Part shown: positions 57,190-64,000 of the stretch, in pieces
How the letters are laid out: each line of letters begins with the position of its first letter
Position numbering within the stretch: the first letter of the stretch is position 1
Assembly: GCA_021783725.1 (NCBI GenBank)
Contig: JAJXTN010000002.1
Span: 32,203-96,202, forward strand
Length of the DNA stretch: 64,000 nt
Reading direction: 5' to 3'
Source of the DNA: a bacterium
GTDB taxonomy: Bacteria; Patescibacteriota; Saccharimonadia; Saccharimonadales; UBA4665
Translations under genes and position numbers: made by a program
Notes under the pieces: model-generated
Told to the model about the DNA's origin: nothing
Database searches by the model: none
Seen by the model: the letters and a program-made list of their open reading frames with translations, nothing else

Positions 57190-58051
57190 TTAATCGACAA
57201 AGGTGGCCGGATTGACTCGCAAATCCTCGACCGGAGTCAATAACTTCTGCCAAGAGAATTTGAGAGTCTGGCTATCGTAACCGCGGTGCAAGATTTTCAA
57301 CAGCCAATAAGCACCAACTACGGCAATCAGCGCCGGATACATATATTTCTGACTGTGGCGCCCATGCCGGGCATAACTCCGCGGATTCAGTATCACGTAC
57401 TCCCAAAAATCACGCCAGCCAACGTCTATCCGACGCAGTGACACGCCAGCTTTCAAGCTTTTATCAAAAACTACCTTAGCGCCTGATTCTTCAGCATGAA
57501 TAGCTAAGTCAAAATCTTCGTGAAATCCACCATCTTGACATAATCGATGGCGCGACTTTAACCAAGCCCGTCTTCGGATGGCCATATTAGCGCCATATAG
57601 AAAAACTTCGTCACCCATTGCCCGAGCGATTCTTTGTCTAAAAAACAAGTCTACTCTAGCGTTCAATTGCTCGAAAGGTAGATCGTAATAACCGACGGCG
57701 CCGGACACAGCATCGACCTGTTCATTAGCGAAAACGGCCAACAAATTTAGCGTCCAATCGGCTGGCAAACGAGTATCGGCATCAATTCTAGCAATAATAT
57801 CGCTTTTGGCGGCGTCAAAGCCGCGAGCTCGAGCATGGATAACGCCTTGTTTAGCCTCATTGATAACGGTAACAAATGGGAAGCTGTTGGCGATCGCTCG
57901 GCTAGCATCGACCGAGTTATTATCGACAACTATAACTTCGTCGGCCTGATGACGCTGTTTGGCGATCGCACTCAAACAAGCCCTCAGGTGCTCGGCTTCG
58001 TTGTATACTGGTATAACAATAGTTATTCGCGAAACAATATTTTTTTGCATC

Positions 58052-58053
<2 letters not shown>
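57190..58053 (-). CDS. Glycosyltransferase family 2
   Basis: A 287-aa GT2: RITIVIPVYNEAEHLRACL, VIVVDNNSVDASR, IARIDADTRLPADW (DxD) and GGFHEDFDLAIHAEESGAKV, with one C-terminal membrane segment. ATG 58053 opens the conserved domain; its start codon overlaps the divergent ATG at 58052, sharing the same few bases. Confidence 0.85.
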
Positions 58054-59221
<1,168 letters not shown>

Positions 59222-59379
59222 CAAATTAGCATTTAGCAATTTCCATTTAGCAATGAATTAGCGTTTTACAATTATCATTTAGCCTGATGTTTAATCTCGG
59301 TGTTAAATGAAAATTGAAAACTAATTTGTCGATTGAGAATTGTGAACTGACAAATAGTCTTATGCCCCATGTGGCATAA
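59222..59379. repeat. AT-rich repeats and a 7-bp inverted repeat upstream of smpB
   Basis: 59222-59355 holds imperfect CATTTAGCAATT/AATTAGC repeats like those at 50214-50331. At 59360-59379 TTATGCC and GGCATAA are inverted around CCATGT, about 30 nt before the smpB start, an operator-like position. Confidence 0.5.
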
Positions 59380-59410
59380 ATGACACTTTTGTCTCATACT
59401 TAATACCGTT

Positions 59411-59875
59411 ATGGTCAAGAAGAAAGCCGCACCAAAAAAAGTCATATCCAATCGCCGAGCCCGCCACGATTATGCTCTCGGTGAATCTTTAGTGGTCGGA
59501 CTTCAGCTCAATGGCCGCGAAGTCAAAGCTTTGCGTATGGGACACGGCCAATTACGGGGCGCTTACGTAACCGTCAAAGACAATGAGTTATGGCTTATCA
59601 ATGCCACAGTCAATGGCACTAACGGCATTCCACTAGATGAATTCGAACAAACTCAAGCTCGCAAACTACTAGCCAAAGCCCGCGAAATCAAAGCTTTAGT
59701 TGAGGCCAAACAACAAGGTCAAACTATCATTCCACTAGAAATTTTGACTGGTGGTCGGTTCATCAAATTACGCATTGCCGTCGGCCGTGGCAAGAAAAAC
59801 TACGACAAACGCCAGACACTAAAAGCTCGTGATGACGACCGCCGAACCAAGGCGGCTATCAAATATCACGACTAA
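59411..59875 (+). CDS. smpB: SsrA-binding protein SmpB
   Basis: A 154-aa tmRNA-binding protein for trans-translation: NRRARHDYALGESLVVGLQL, NGREVKALRMGHGQLRGAYV and the basic C-terminal GKKNYDKRQTLKARDDDRR. Lysine-rich N terminus. No tmRNA gene is recognisable in the window. CATACT is 10 nt before ATG. Confidence 0.95.
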   Translation: MVKKKAAPKKVISNRRARHDYALGESLVVGLQLNGREVKALRMGHGQLRGAYVTVKDNELWLINATVNGTNGIPLDEFEQTQARKLLAKAREIKALVEAKQQGQTIIPLEILTGGRFIKLRIAVGRGKKNYDKRQTLKARDDDRRTKAAIKYHD

Positions 59876-59889
59876 TCCGATATCCTATA

Positions 59890-59918
59890 TTGCCTGAATC
59901 CACCTCTTTCGTTATAAT
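59890..59918 (+). promoter_or_regulatory. Promoter of tRNA-Asn transcript
   Basis: TTGCCT (59890-59895), 17-nt spacer, TATAAT (59913-59918). Transcription would begin about 59925, giving a roughly 150-nt leader that includes the structured segment before tRNA-Asn. Confidence 0.65.
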
Positions 59919-59964
59919 TTACCGAGTTCACTAATCAATCCACAGATTGGTAATAAATGTACCG

Positions 59965-60078
59965 TTTCGCAATTTAACAAGCGATTCGGGAAGAGCAGCA
60001 CCGGTTCGCGTAAGCGAATCCCGATTCACTCGGGAAGGTGCGATGGGAAACCCGCTTGCGGGTGTCCCATGTGATTAT
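59965..60078 (+). repeat. Structured leader element before tRNA-Asn
   Basis: GC-rich hairpins: CACC...GGTG enclosing TTCGC/GCGAA and CCGA/TCGG; then ATGGGAAACCCGC/GCGGGTGTCCCAT. The GGGAAGAGCA motif is shared with the structured elements downstream of the tRNA. It ends 1 nt before the mature tRNA and may be co-transcribed with it. Confidence 0.65.
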
Positions 60079-60153
60079 TCCGGGGTAGCTCAGTGGTAGA
60101 GCGGGTCGCTGTTAACGACTAGGTCGCTGGTTCGAGCCCAGTCCCCGGAGCCA
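60079..60153 (+). tRNA. tRNA-Asn (anticodon GUU)
   Basis: A 75-nt cloverleaf with CCA encoded: acceptor TCCGGGG/CCCCGGA, D arm AGCTCAGTGGTAGAGC, anticodon stem GTCG/CGAC with loop CTGTTAA giving GTT, and T arm CTGGTTCGAGCCCAG. Its 3' tail is the apparent source of the cores in the array that follows. Confidence 0.96.
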
Positions 60154-60189
60154 AATAAAATGACTCTCTATATGAGGGTCTTTTTATTT
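60153..60189 (+). terminator. Terminator hairpin after tRNA-Asn
   Basis: AAATAAA/TTTATTT with inner GAC/GTC and CTC/GAG pairs, T-rich tail. It is part of the 175-bp perfect repeat (copy at 63138-63174). Confidence 0.75.
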
Positions 60190-60327
60190 GGTTGTGGGCT
60201 GGGGCCGAACCTCACTGCGCAAGCAGTGTGGTTCGGTGGACGAGGAGCGGAGAATTGAGTCAAGCTAGCTTGAGCTCAGTTCGAGCACCGCAGGGAAGAG
60301 CAAGACAACGTCTTGCGACCCAGTCCC
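60153..60327 (+). repeat. 175-bp perfect repeat, copy 1 (structured element F1)
   Basis: Identical by reading to 63138-63312, 2985 bp downstream in the same orientation. It contains the terminator hairpin, then a GCAA-tetraloop hairpin CCGAACC...GGTTCGG, a long stem around CAAGCTAGCTTG, and GCAAGAC/GTCTTGC just before GCGACCCAGTCCC. The 5' GGGCTGGG can pair with the 3' CCCAGTCCC. In this copy the tail is cut short and runs into F2. Confidence 0.9.
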
Positions 60328-60442
60328 TATCAATTGTAATCGCTGGTGCGGTGGAGCGAGGACGCGCGCACCCGGCCTTCGGCACAAAAGCCGGGGAGCA
60401 CGCCGGAGCGGAAGAGCGATAGCGACCCAGCCCCCGGACCCA
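60328..60442 (+). repeat. Structured tRNA-tail element F2
   Basis: Contains CCGGC/GCCGG and GCGATAGC hairpins and ends in the core GCGACCCAGCCCCCGGACCCA (60422-60442), a near copy of the tRNA-Asn tail. The 23-nt block 60356-60378 matches 8623-8645 of element E4 at 21 positions, joining the two arrays. Confidence 0.8.
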
Positions 60443-60450
60443 TAAGCAAT

Positions 60451-60475
60451 TTACCTCTGTTAAGCAGGGGTCTTT
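60451..60475 (+). terminator. Terminator after F2 core
   Basis: CCTCTG/CAGGGG hairpin with TCTTTT tail, preceded by TAAGCA. The same TAAGCA-plus-hairpin module follows other cores. Confidence 0.65.
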
Positions 60476-60499
60476 TCATTTGTTTGATATGATAAGTGC

Positions 60500-60748
60500 A
60501 TGTTACGCAAATGGGATATAACTGATGAGCAAACTCATAAGCAATGTGTGGACGAAATCATCGCACGGGTTGACGAACAAGAAGGCTCTGAGTTGGGCGT
60601 AATAGCCGCACAGGAAGTGATCGATATTGTCGCAAAGTACATCGGCCCACAAGCTTACAACACTGCGCTAAAAGACACAAAGAAAATATTAGAAGATAAG
60701 CTTGCGGACATTGAAGTAGATATGTATGTTCTTCGCATCTCTCAATAG
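60500..60748 (+). CDS. DUF2164-like protein
   Basis: An 82-aa helical protein. CVDEIIARVDEQEGSELGVIAAQEVIDIV and IGPQAYNTALKDTKK, DKLADIEVDMYVL (each a conserved block) match the DUF2164 pattern. Function unknown. TATGAT (60488-60493) is 6 nt before ATG and a 29-nt core starts 17 nt after the stop, a textbook cassette in this array. Confidence 0.75.
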   Translation: MLRKWDITDEQTHKQCVDEIIARVDEQEGSELGVIAAQEVIDIVAKYIGPQAYNTALKDTKKILEDKLADIEVDMYVLRISQ

Positions 60749-60765
60749 TCTCATAACAATCAAAA

Positions 60766-60794
60766 GTTCGAAGTGTGACCAGTAAGGGGAGCTA
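60766..60794 (+). repeat. 29-nt tRNA-tail core
   Basis: GTTCGAAGTG at the start, ACCAGT in the middle and GGAGCTA at the end. Same as the tRNA-Asn tail with a 5-nt insertion after the T loop. Identical to 63110-63138. Confidence 0.8.
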
Positions 60795-60865
60795 ATTCTA
60801 ATCATCTTTGTTATAAGTTTGTAATGCTCTTGCAATTTCAACAATAAAAAACCCATAATGCTAAT

Positions 60866-62038
60866 ATGTTTGGTTTCAATTGGATTGACCTAATTATCTT
60901 CCTTATTCTAGTCAACGCTGTATACAATGGCATACGAATCGGTTTTATTACTTTGCTCTTATGTTTTAGTGGGTTTTTCATAGGTTTGATTATTGCAGGC
61001 TGGCTCTTTCCTCATCTATTGCCAATACCAGATAAGACAATGCTTGCTCTGGTAAACGGCAACCTTGTGCTAGCTTCAGCAGCAATAGTCGCAATCGCGG
61101 GATTTGAATTTGGTGAACGACTTCACCTATCTATAAGTTCGGGCAAGCTTCATGTCGTTGAATCCACTGCCGGTTTACTATTAAGTATTAGTTCGACGCT
61201 TATTATTATTTGGCTTCTAGCAGCAGGTATTGGATCGTTACCTTTTGCTGGCTTTAGTAATAGCGCCAATGGATCATTCGTTGTTCAGAAATTGAATAGG
61301 ACTTTGCCACCAGTTCCAACCGTACTGCAAGAATTCGCTCCGCTAATAAACCCTAATACCAACGTTGCAGTCTATACCAAATTGTCCTCAAACAGTTCGG
61401 TTACAGTTGCACCCGTACCTGCTTCTATACCGAATCAAATTATAAAAAATGGCGATTCTGTGGTTAGGATTACCGGTTTCGGTTGCGGCGGGATCGTTGA
61501 CGGCTCAGGATTTGCAGTAGCAAAAAACCTGATTGCTACCAACGCCCATGTTATTGCCGGCGTTAAGCGGCCAATTATCAAGTTTAATAACAGTAGCTAT
61601 TCGGCTGTTCCGGTATTATTTGACCCGAACCAGGACATAGCCCTATTAAAAGTCACCGGATTAACGTTGCGCCCGCTAACTATTTCTTCCATACCACAGA
61701 CAAATAACAGCATAGTGTACTCTGAAGGCTTTCCTCAAAGTATTTATACGATAACCCCTGGCATAATTTTGAGCACAACACCTACCATTGGTACAAATAT
61801 TTATGGCCTAGGATCAATTACTCGTGACACCTACGTTATAAAGATTAGACTCAATATTGGTAGTTCTGGCGGCCCAATAATAACTACCGACGGATCAGTC
61901 ACCGGGATAATCTTTGCAAAAGACATAGAAGACCCCAACATTGCTTATGGCTTAACTCCCCAGATCTTACTTAAAGATATTAGCAAAGTGAGCCAATCAA
62001 CGAGAAGGGTTGGTACGGGAGCCTGTTACAACAATTAA
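60866..62038 (+). CDS. CvpA-domain membrane serine protease (MarP-like)
   Basis: A 390-aa protein: residues 1-130 form four membrane helices of a CvpA domain; the rest is a trypsin-like protease with His in ATNAHVIAG, Asp in NQDIALLKV and Ser in NIGSSGGPII. This is the MarP architecture, a periplasmic/extracytoplasmic protease linked in mycobacteria to acid and oxidative stress. CATAAT is 6 nt before ATG. It is the largest cargo gene of this array. Confidence 0.85.
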   Translation: MFGFNWIDLIIFLILVNAVYNGIRIGFITLLLCFSGFFIGLIIAGWLFPHLLPIPDKTMLALVNGNLVLASAAIVAIAGFEFGERLHLSISSGKLHVVESTAGLLLSISSTLIIIWLLAAGIGSLPFAGFSNSANGSFVVQKLNRTLPPVPTVLQEFAPLINPNTNVAVYTKLSSNSSVTVAPVPASIPNQIIKNGDSVVRITGFGCGGIVDGSGFAVAKNLIATNAHVIAGVKRPIIKFNNSSYSAVPVLFDPNQDIALLKVTGLTLRPLTISSIPQTNNSIVYSEGFPQSIYTITPGIILSTTPTIGTNIYGLGSITRDTYVIKIRLNIGSSGGPIITTDGSVTGIIFAKDIEDPNIAYGLTPQILLKDISKVSQSTRRVGTGACYNN

Positions 62039-62092
62039 AACAAGGGAATTTGAATTTAACAGAGCTTTTAATCTCGTCTATATTCTCCAAAA

Positions 62093-62121
62093 GTTCTAAG
62101 CTCATCCATTAGTTAGAGCCA
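62093..62121 (+). repeat. 29-nt tail core, diverged
   Basis: Starts GTTCTAAG and ends AGAGCCA, same length and register as the other cores, followed by TAAGCAT and a T-rich segment. 54 nt after the protease stop. Confidence 0.65.
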
Positions 62122-62203
62122 TAAGCATTTTTACCTATGTTAAGAGAAGTTTTATTTGTACCATTTGCTTGCTACATCTCATTTATTAATGCATAGTATT
62201 TTA

Positions 62204-62440
62204 ATGCCTGAGTTTGATAGTTCAATTCCTGTAGATGATGAGTTGCAGTCTAGATTCGAAACCTTAGAATCTGCCTCGACTGATGTACTTGTGGCTATAT
62301 GGCGAGCGATACAGAGCGGTCAAATCGACGAAAGAAGTGTTATCGCAGATGCCGCTTTGCGACTACGCGATGCACTTAATCGAGACTGGCCAGCAAATTC
62401 AAATTGGTTACCCAAAGAATTAGAATCTAATCCAGAATAG
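62204..62440 (+). CDS. Small hypothetical cassette protein
   Basis: A 78-aa acidic helical protein (FETLESASTDVLVAIWRAI, DAALRLRDALNRDWPANS), not recognised. Earlier in-frame starts (62156 TTG, 62189 ATG) exist; ATG 62204 opens the charged domain. The next core begins at the very next base after its TAG. Confidence 0.6.
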   Translation: MPEFDSSIPVDDELQSRFETLESASTDVLVAIWRAIQSGQIDERSVIADAALRLRDALNRDWPANSNWLPKELESNPE

Positions 62441-62469
62441 TTGCGAAGTGCGACCAGTGGGGGGAGCCT
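62441..62469 (+). repeat. 29-nt tail core
   Basis: Starts TTGCGAAGTGCGACCAGT and ends GGAGCCT; begins at the base after the preceding stop codon. A CTCTG/CAGAG terminator (62483-62510) follows. Confidence 0.75.
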
Positions 62470-62525
62470 TAAGCATTTTGAACTCTGTTAATTCAGAGGT
62501 CTCTTTATTTTGATATAGTAATGAC

Positions 62526-63101
62526 ATGCTCCTAGAACTTTTAGACTCAAAACAACCAAAAGCTGGCCCGGTTAAATTCATTGCTATTGATGGCCGTGGG
62601 GGATCGGGCAAATCAACCGTCGCTAAGTTGATAGCAGACAAATTCAGTGCAGAGATTATTCAGACTGACGATTTTGCGAGCTGGGAAAATCAGATTAATT
62701 GGTGGCCATTGGTAATTGAACGTGTTTTTCAGCCAATTATTGATGGTGCTCAAACACTTAATTACCCGCGTTCTAAATGGTGGCCTACTCATCGTCCTAA
62801 GCCAGTTGTTAATCAACGAGTAACCCCAATTATGATATTGGAAGGCGTCACTGCACTCCGAAAGGAATTTAGACCATTCGTTAGTCTTGGCATATTCGTT
62901 GATACGCCTCGAGACACATGTATTCAACGTGGCATTGAACGTGACCTTGCCAACAATACCGGCAAATCAAAAGAAGAAATTATAACTATGTGGCAAAACT
63001 GGGCTAAGGGTGAAGATGACTATATTAATCGAAACAATCCTAAAGATTACGCTGAGATAATAATTGACGGAACTCAGCCACTCGACGATCAACTTTTCTA
63101 G
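62526..63101 (+). CDS. Uridine kinase-like P-loop kinase
   Basis: A 191-aa P-loop kinase: Walker A DGRGGSGKSTVAK, TDDFASW after it, ILEGVTALR, and an R-x-x-R-G-I-E-R-D-type lid (CIQRGIERD). The pattern matches the uridine kinase/AAA family of nucleoside kinases. TATAGT (62514-62519) is 6 nt before ATG; a core follows its stop by 8 nt. Confidence 0.8.
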   Translation: MLLELLDSKQPKAGPVKFIAIDGRGGSGKSTVAKLIADKFSAEIIQTDDFASWENQINWWPLVIERVFQPIIDGAQTLNYPRSKWWPTHRPKPVVNQRVTPIMILEGVTALRKEFRPFVSLGIFVDTPRDTCIQRGIERDLANNTGKSKEEIITMWQNWAKGEDDYINRNNPKDYAEIIIDGTQPLDDQLF

Positions 63102-63109
63102 TATCAAAA

Positions 63110-63138
63110 GTTCGAAGTGTGACCAGTAAGGGGAGCTA
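63110..63138 (+). repeat. 29-nt tRNA-tail core
   Basis: Identical to 60766-60794 and directly fused at its 3' end to copy 2 of the 175-bp repeat. Confidence 0.8.
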
Positions 63139-63320
63139 AATAAAATGACTCTCTATATGAGGGTCTTTTTATTTGGTTGTGGGCTGGGGCCGAACCTCAC
63201 TGCGCAAGCAGTGTGGTTCGGTGGACGAGGAGCGGAGAATTGAGTCAAGCTAGCTTGAGCTCAGTTCGAGCACCGCAGGGAAGAGCAAGACAACGTCTTG
63301 CGACCCAGTCCCCAGAGTCA
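63138..63320 (+). repeat. 175-bp perfect repeat, copy 2, with complete core
   Basis: 63138-63312 equals 60153-60327. Here the tail is complete: GCGACCCAGTCCCCAGAGTCA (63300-63320), close to the tRNA-Asn tail. A terminator follows. No ORF in the 290 bp between flanking genes. Confidence 0.9.
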
Positions 63321-63331
63321 TAAGCATTTTT

Positions 63332-63356
63332 ACCTCCGCTACAGGAGGTTTTTATA
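63332..63356 (+). terminator. Terminator after copy 2
   Basis: CCTCC/GGAGG hairpin followed by five T, preceded by TAAGCAT. Confidence 0.75.
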
Positions 63357-63395
63357 TTTTGCTCCTGCTTGCATCGACAGGTACAACCTGCGAAG

Positions 63396-63800
63396 ATGGC
63401 CACTATGACATATGCTGAATTTGGACCCTCCGATGAAATCGAAGGCTACTTAGAACAAGAGCTTGGAGCGGTAATTGGTGAGTTTGAGATTACCACAATA
63501 CCTGAAGGTGGAGCACCGGAAGATGTTCGCAGTGACTGGTTTGGTGCGAAGTTACCGTTTAGAACATATGGGCTCCAAGAGAGACCACATGTTTTATATG
63601 ATGAAATAACAAATACGTATAAAGAAAACTTCGAGCAAATTGCTATATTTGGCTTAGACGCAGTTGTTGCGTTAAGAAAGCTTGATCGAAACTATGCAGC
63701 AGACTGGTGGGTGCAAAATGGTTACGCATTTGGTTCGCTCGTATTCCGCGGTTCGGAAGGTAACCTAACGATCTTTCCGGCAGATTCTTCAGAAGTATAA
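63396..63800 (+). CDS. Hypothetical cassette protein
   Basis: A 134-aa soluble acidic protein (SDEIEGYLEQELGAVIGEFE, LPFRTYGLQERPHVLYDE), not recognised. ATG 63396 is 8 nt after TACAAC (63382-63387); an upstream TTG at 63369 is less likely. A core begins 3 nt after its stop. Confidence 0.6.
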   Translation: MATMTYAEFGPSDEIEGYLEQELGAVIGEFEITTIPEGGAPEDVRSDWFGAKLPFRTYGLQERPHVLYDEITNTYKENFEQIAIFGLDAVVALRKLDRNYAADWWVQNGYAFGSLVFRGSEGNLTIFPADSSEV

Positions 63801-63803
63801 TTA

Positions 63804-63832
63804 GTTCTAATTTCGACCAGTAGAGGTAACTA
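63804..63832 (+). repeat. 29-nt tail core
   Basis: Starts GTTCTAAT, contains CGACCAGT and ends GGTAACTA. A CACTT/AAGTG hairpin with TTTTT (63841-63866) follows. Confidence 0.7.
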
Positions 63833-63840
63833 AGCCTGAG

Positions 63841-63866
63841 CACTTTGTGAAAGCGAAGTGTTTTTG
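63841..63866 (+). terminator. Terminator after last core
   Basis: CACTT/AAGTG hairpin with T-run, closing the last cassette before the window ends. Confidence 0.65.
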
Positions 63867-63953
63867 TTTTATGTGGGTAAAATTATAAATGACCAGGTTC
63901 AGATAGATAGGCGCCACTTCTAGAATACAATTAAGGATCTAGGAGACAAGCTA

Positions 63954-64000
63954 ATGAGACATACTGGTGCTCAAGCCAGAACTGGCGTATTGGTTCCAGG
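63954..64000 (+). CDS. Start of a further gene (3' partial)
   Basis: ATG at 63954 with AGGAGA about 8 nt upstream and TACAAT at 63926-63931. Only 15 codons are visible (RHTGAQARTGVLVPG); the product is not identifiable. Unlike the cassette genes it has a leader with a Shine-Dalgarno. Confidence 0.45.
   Translation, partial: MRHTGAQARTGVLVP

Noticed and set aside
59965..60078. Possible SRP (4.5S) RNA, from the GGGAAGAGCAGCACC segment
   Set aside because: The SRP domain IV consensus needs GGAAGGAAGCAGCC with a matching AGG-side strand; two bases are missing and the opposing strand does not fit. The motif is shared with repeat elements instead.
60192..60422. 76-aa ORF in the structured elements F1/F2
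   Set aside because: It reads through hairpin-rich repeat sequence; no promoter or start signal and composition follows RNA structure.
60153..60442. tmRNA (ssrA) next to smpB
   Set aside because: There is a tRNA-like tail but no 5' acceptor strand in register, no resume codon and no tag ORF ending in an ALAA-like sequence.
60766..63832. Classical integron attC sites
   Set aside because: The 29-nt cores lack the paired R''/L''-L'/R' inverted core sites (RYYYAAC/GTTRRRY) expected of attC, and no intI is seen; the idea survives only as an analogy.

Overview
ORGANISM. The window looks like chromosome from a Candidatus Saccharibacteria (TM7, Patescibacteria) genome. The pointers are the gene repertoire (compact FoF1 ATPase operon, NYN-domain and NUDIX proteins, LCP and GT4 envelope genes, a RecR without a full zinc finger, KIAKS-type CysRS), the very tight packing, and the frequent start of transcription units with a TATAAT-like box only 6-10 nt before the ATG. 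TGA is used as an ordinary stop by several genes, so the code appears standard. A type II NADH dehydrogenase, UbiE/MenG-like methyltransferase, FAD-linked D-lactate/glycolate-type dehydrogenase, H+-type ATP synthase and a copper locus suggest an environmental lineage with respiratory capacity; the taxonomic call is an inference from gene content.

LAYOUT. 1-3.0 kb: recR (5' end cut by the window edge), a DHH phosphoesterase and cysS on +. 3.0-7.3 kb: a minus-strand envelope operon (alpha/beta hydrolase, two GT4 glycosyltransferases of PimA/PimB type, an AI-2E-family permease). 7.3-15.9 kb: accessory region anchored on tRNA-Gln(UUG), with two tandem 5' tRNA half-copies upstream and structured repeats ending in copies of the tRNA 3' tail downstream, interleaved with short cargo genes (coiled-coil proteins, a P2-type ATPase, dCMP deaminase, CheD-like protein plus kinase, NUDIX, NYN with an in-frame TGA, hypotheticals). 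16-20.3 kb: copper locus (copA, HMA-TauE-cupredoxin fusion, ArsR-YHS regulator). 20.3-31 kb: small regulatory, membrane and hypothetical genes. 31-46.2 kb: Crp/Fnr, LCP protein, GT2, GT-C, two-component system, FAD dehydrogenase, GT4, NDH-2, UvrD-like helicase. 46.2-54.3 kb: aquaporin and the atp operon with two extra small translationally coupled ORFs. 54.4-59.9 kb: glutaredoxin, CobO-like protein, kinase, SNase, GT2, glycoside hydrolase, smpB. 59.9-63.9 kb: a second accessory array anchored on tRNA-Asn(GUU), built like the first. 63.95 kb: start of another gene.

MAIN OBSERVATION. Both tRNA genes are followed by arrays in which individual genes, nearly all in the tRNA's direction, are each followed (0-54 nt after the stop codon) by a core resembling the tRNA T-loop-to-CCA tail, most often in a 29-nt form that carries a 5-nt insertion, then by a terminator hairpin, then by the next gene's own leaderless promoter. 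Larger structured elements (about 110-180 bp, several hairpins, a core at the 3' end, a stem closing 5' and 3' ends) occur in both arrays, share a 23-nt block at 21/23 identity between the two loci, and show hairpins whose sequences differ while pairing is kept. This resembles an integron-like or serial tRNA-site integration system. No recombinase lies in the window, and I do not recognise the repeat family.
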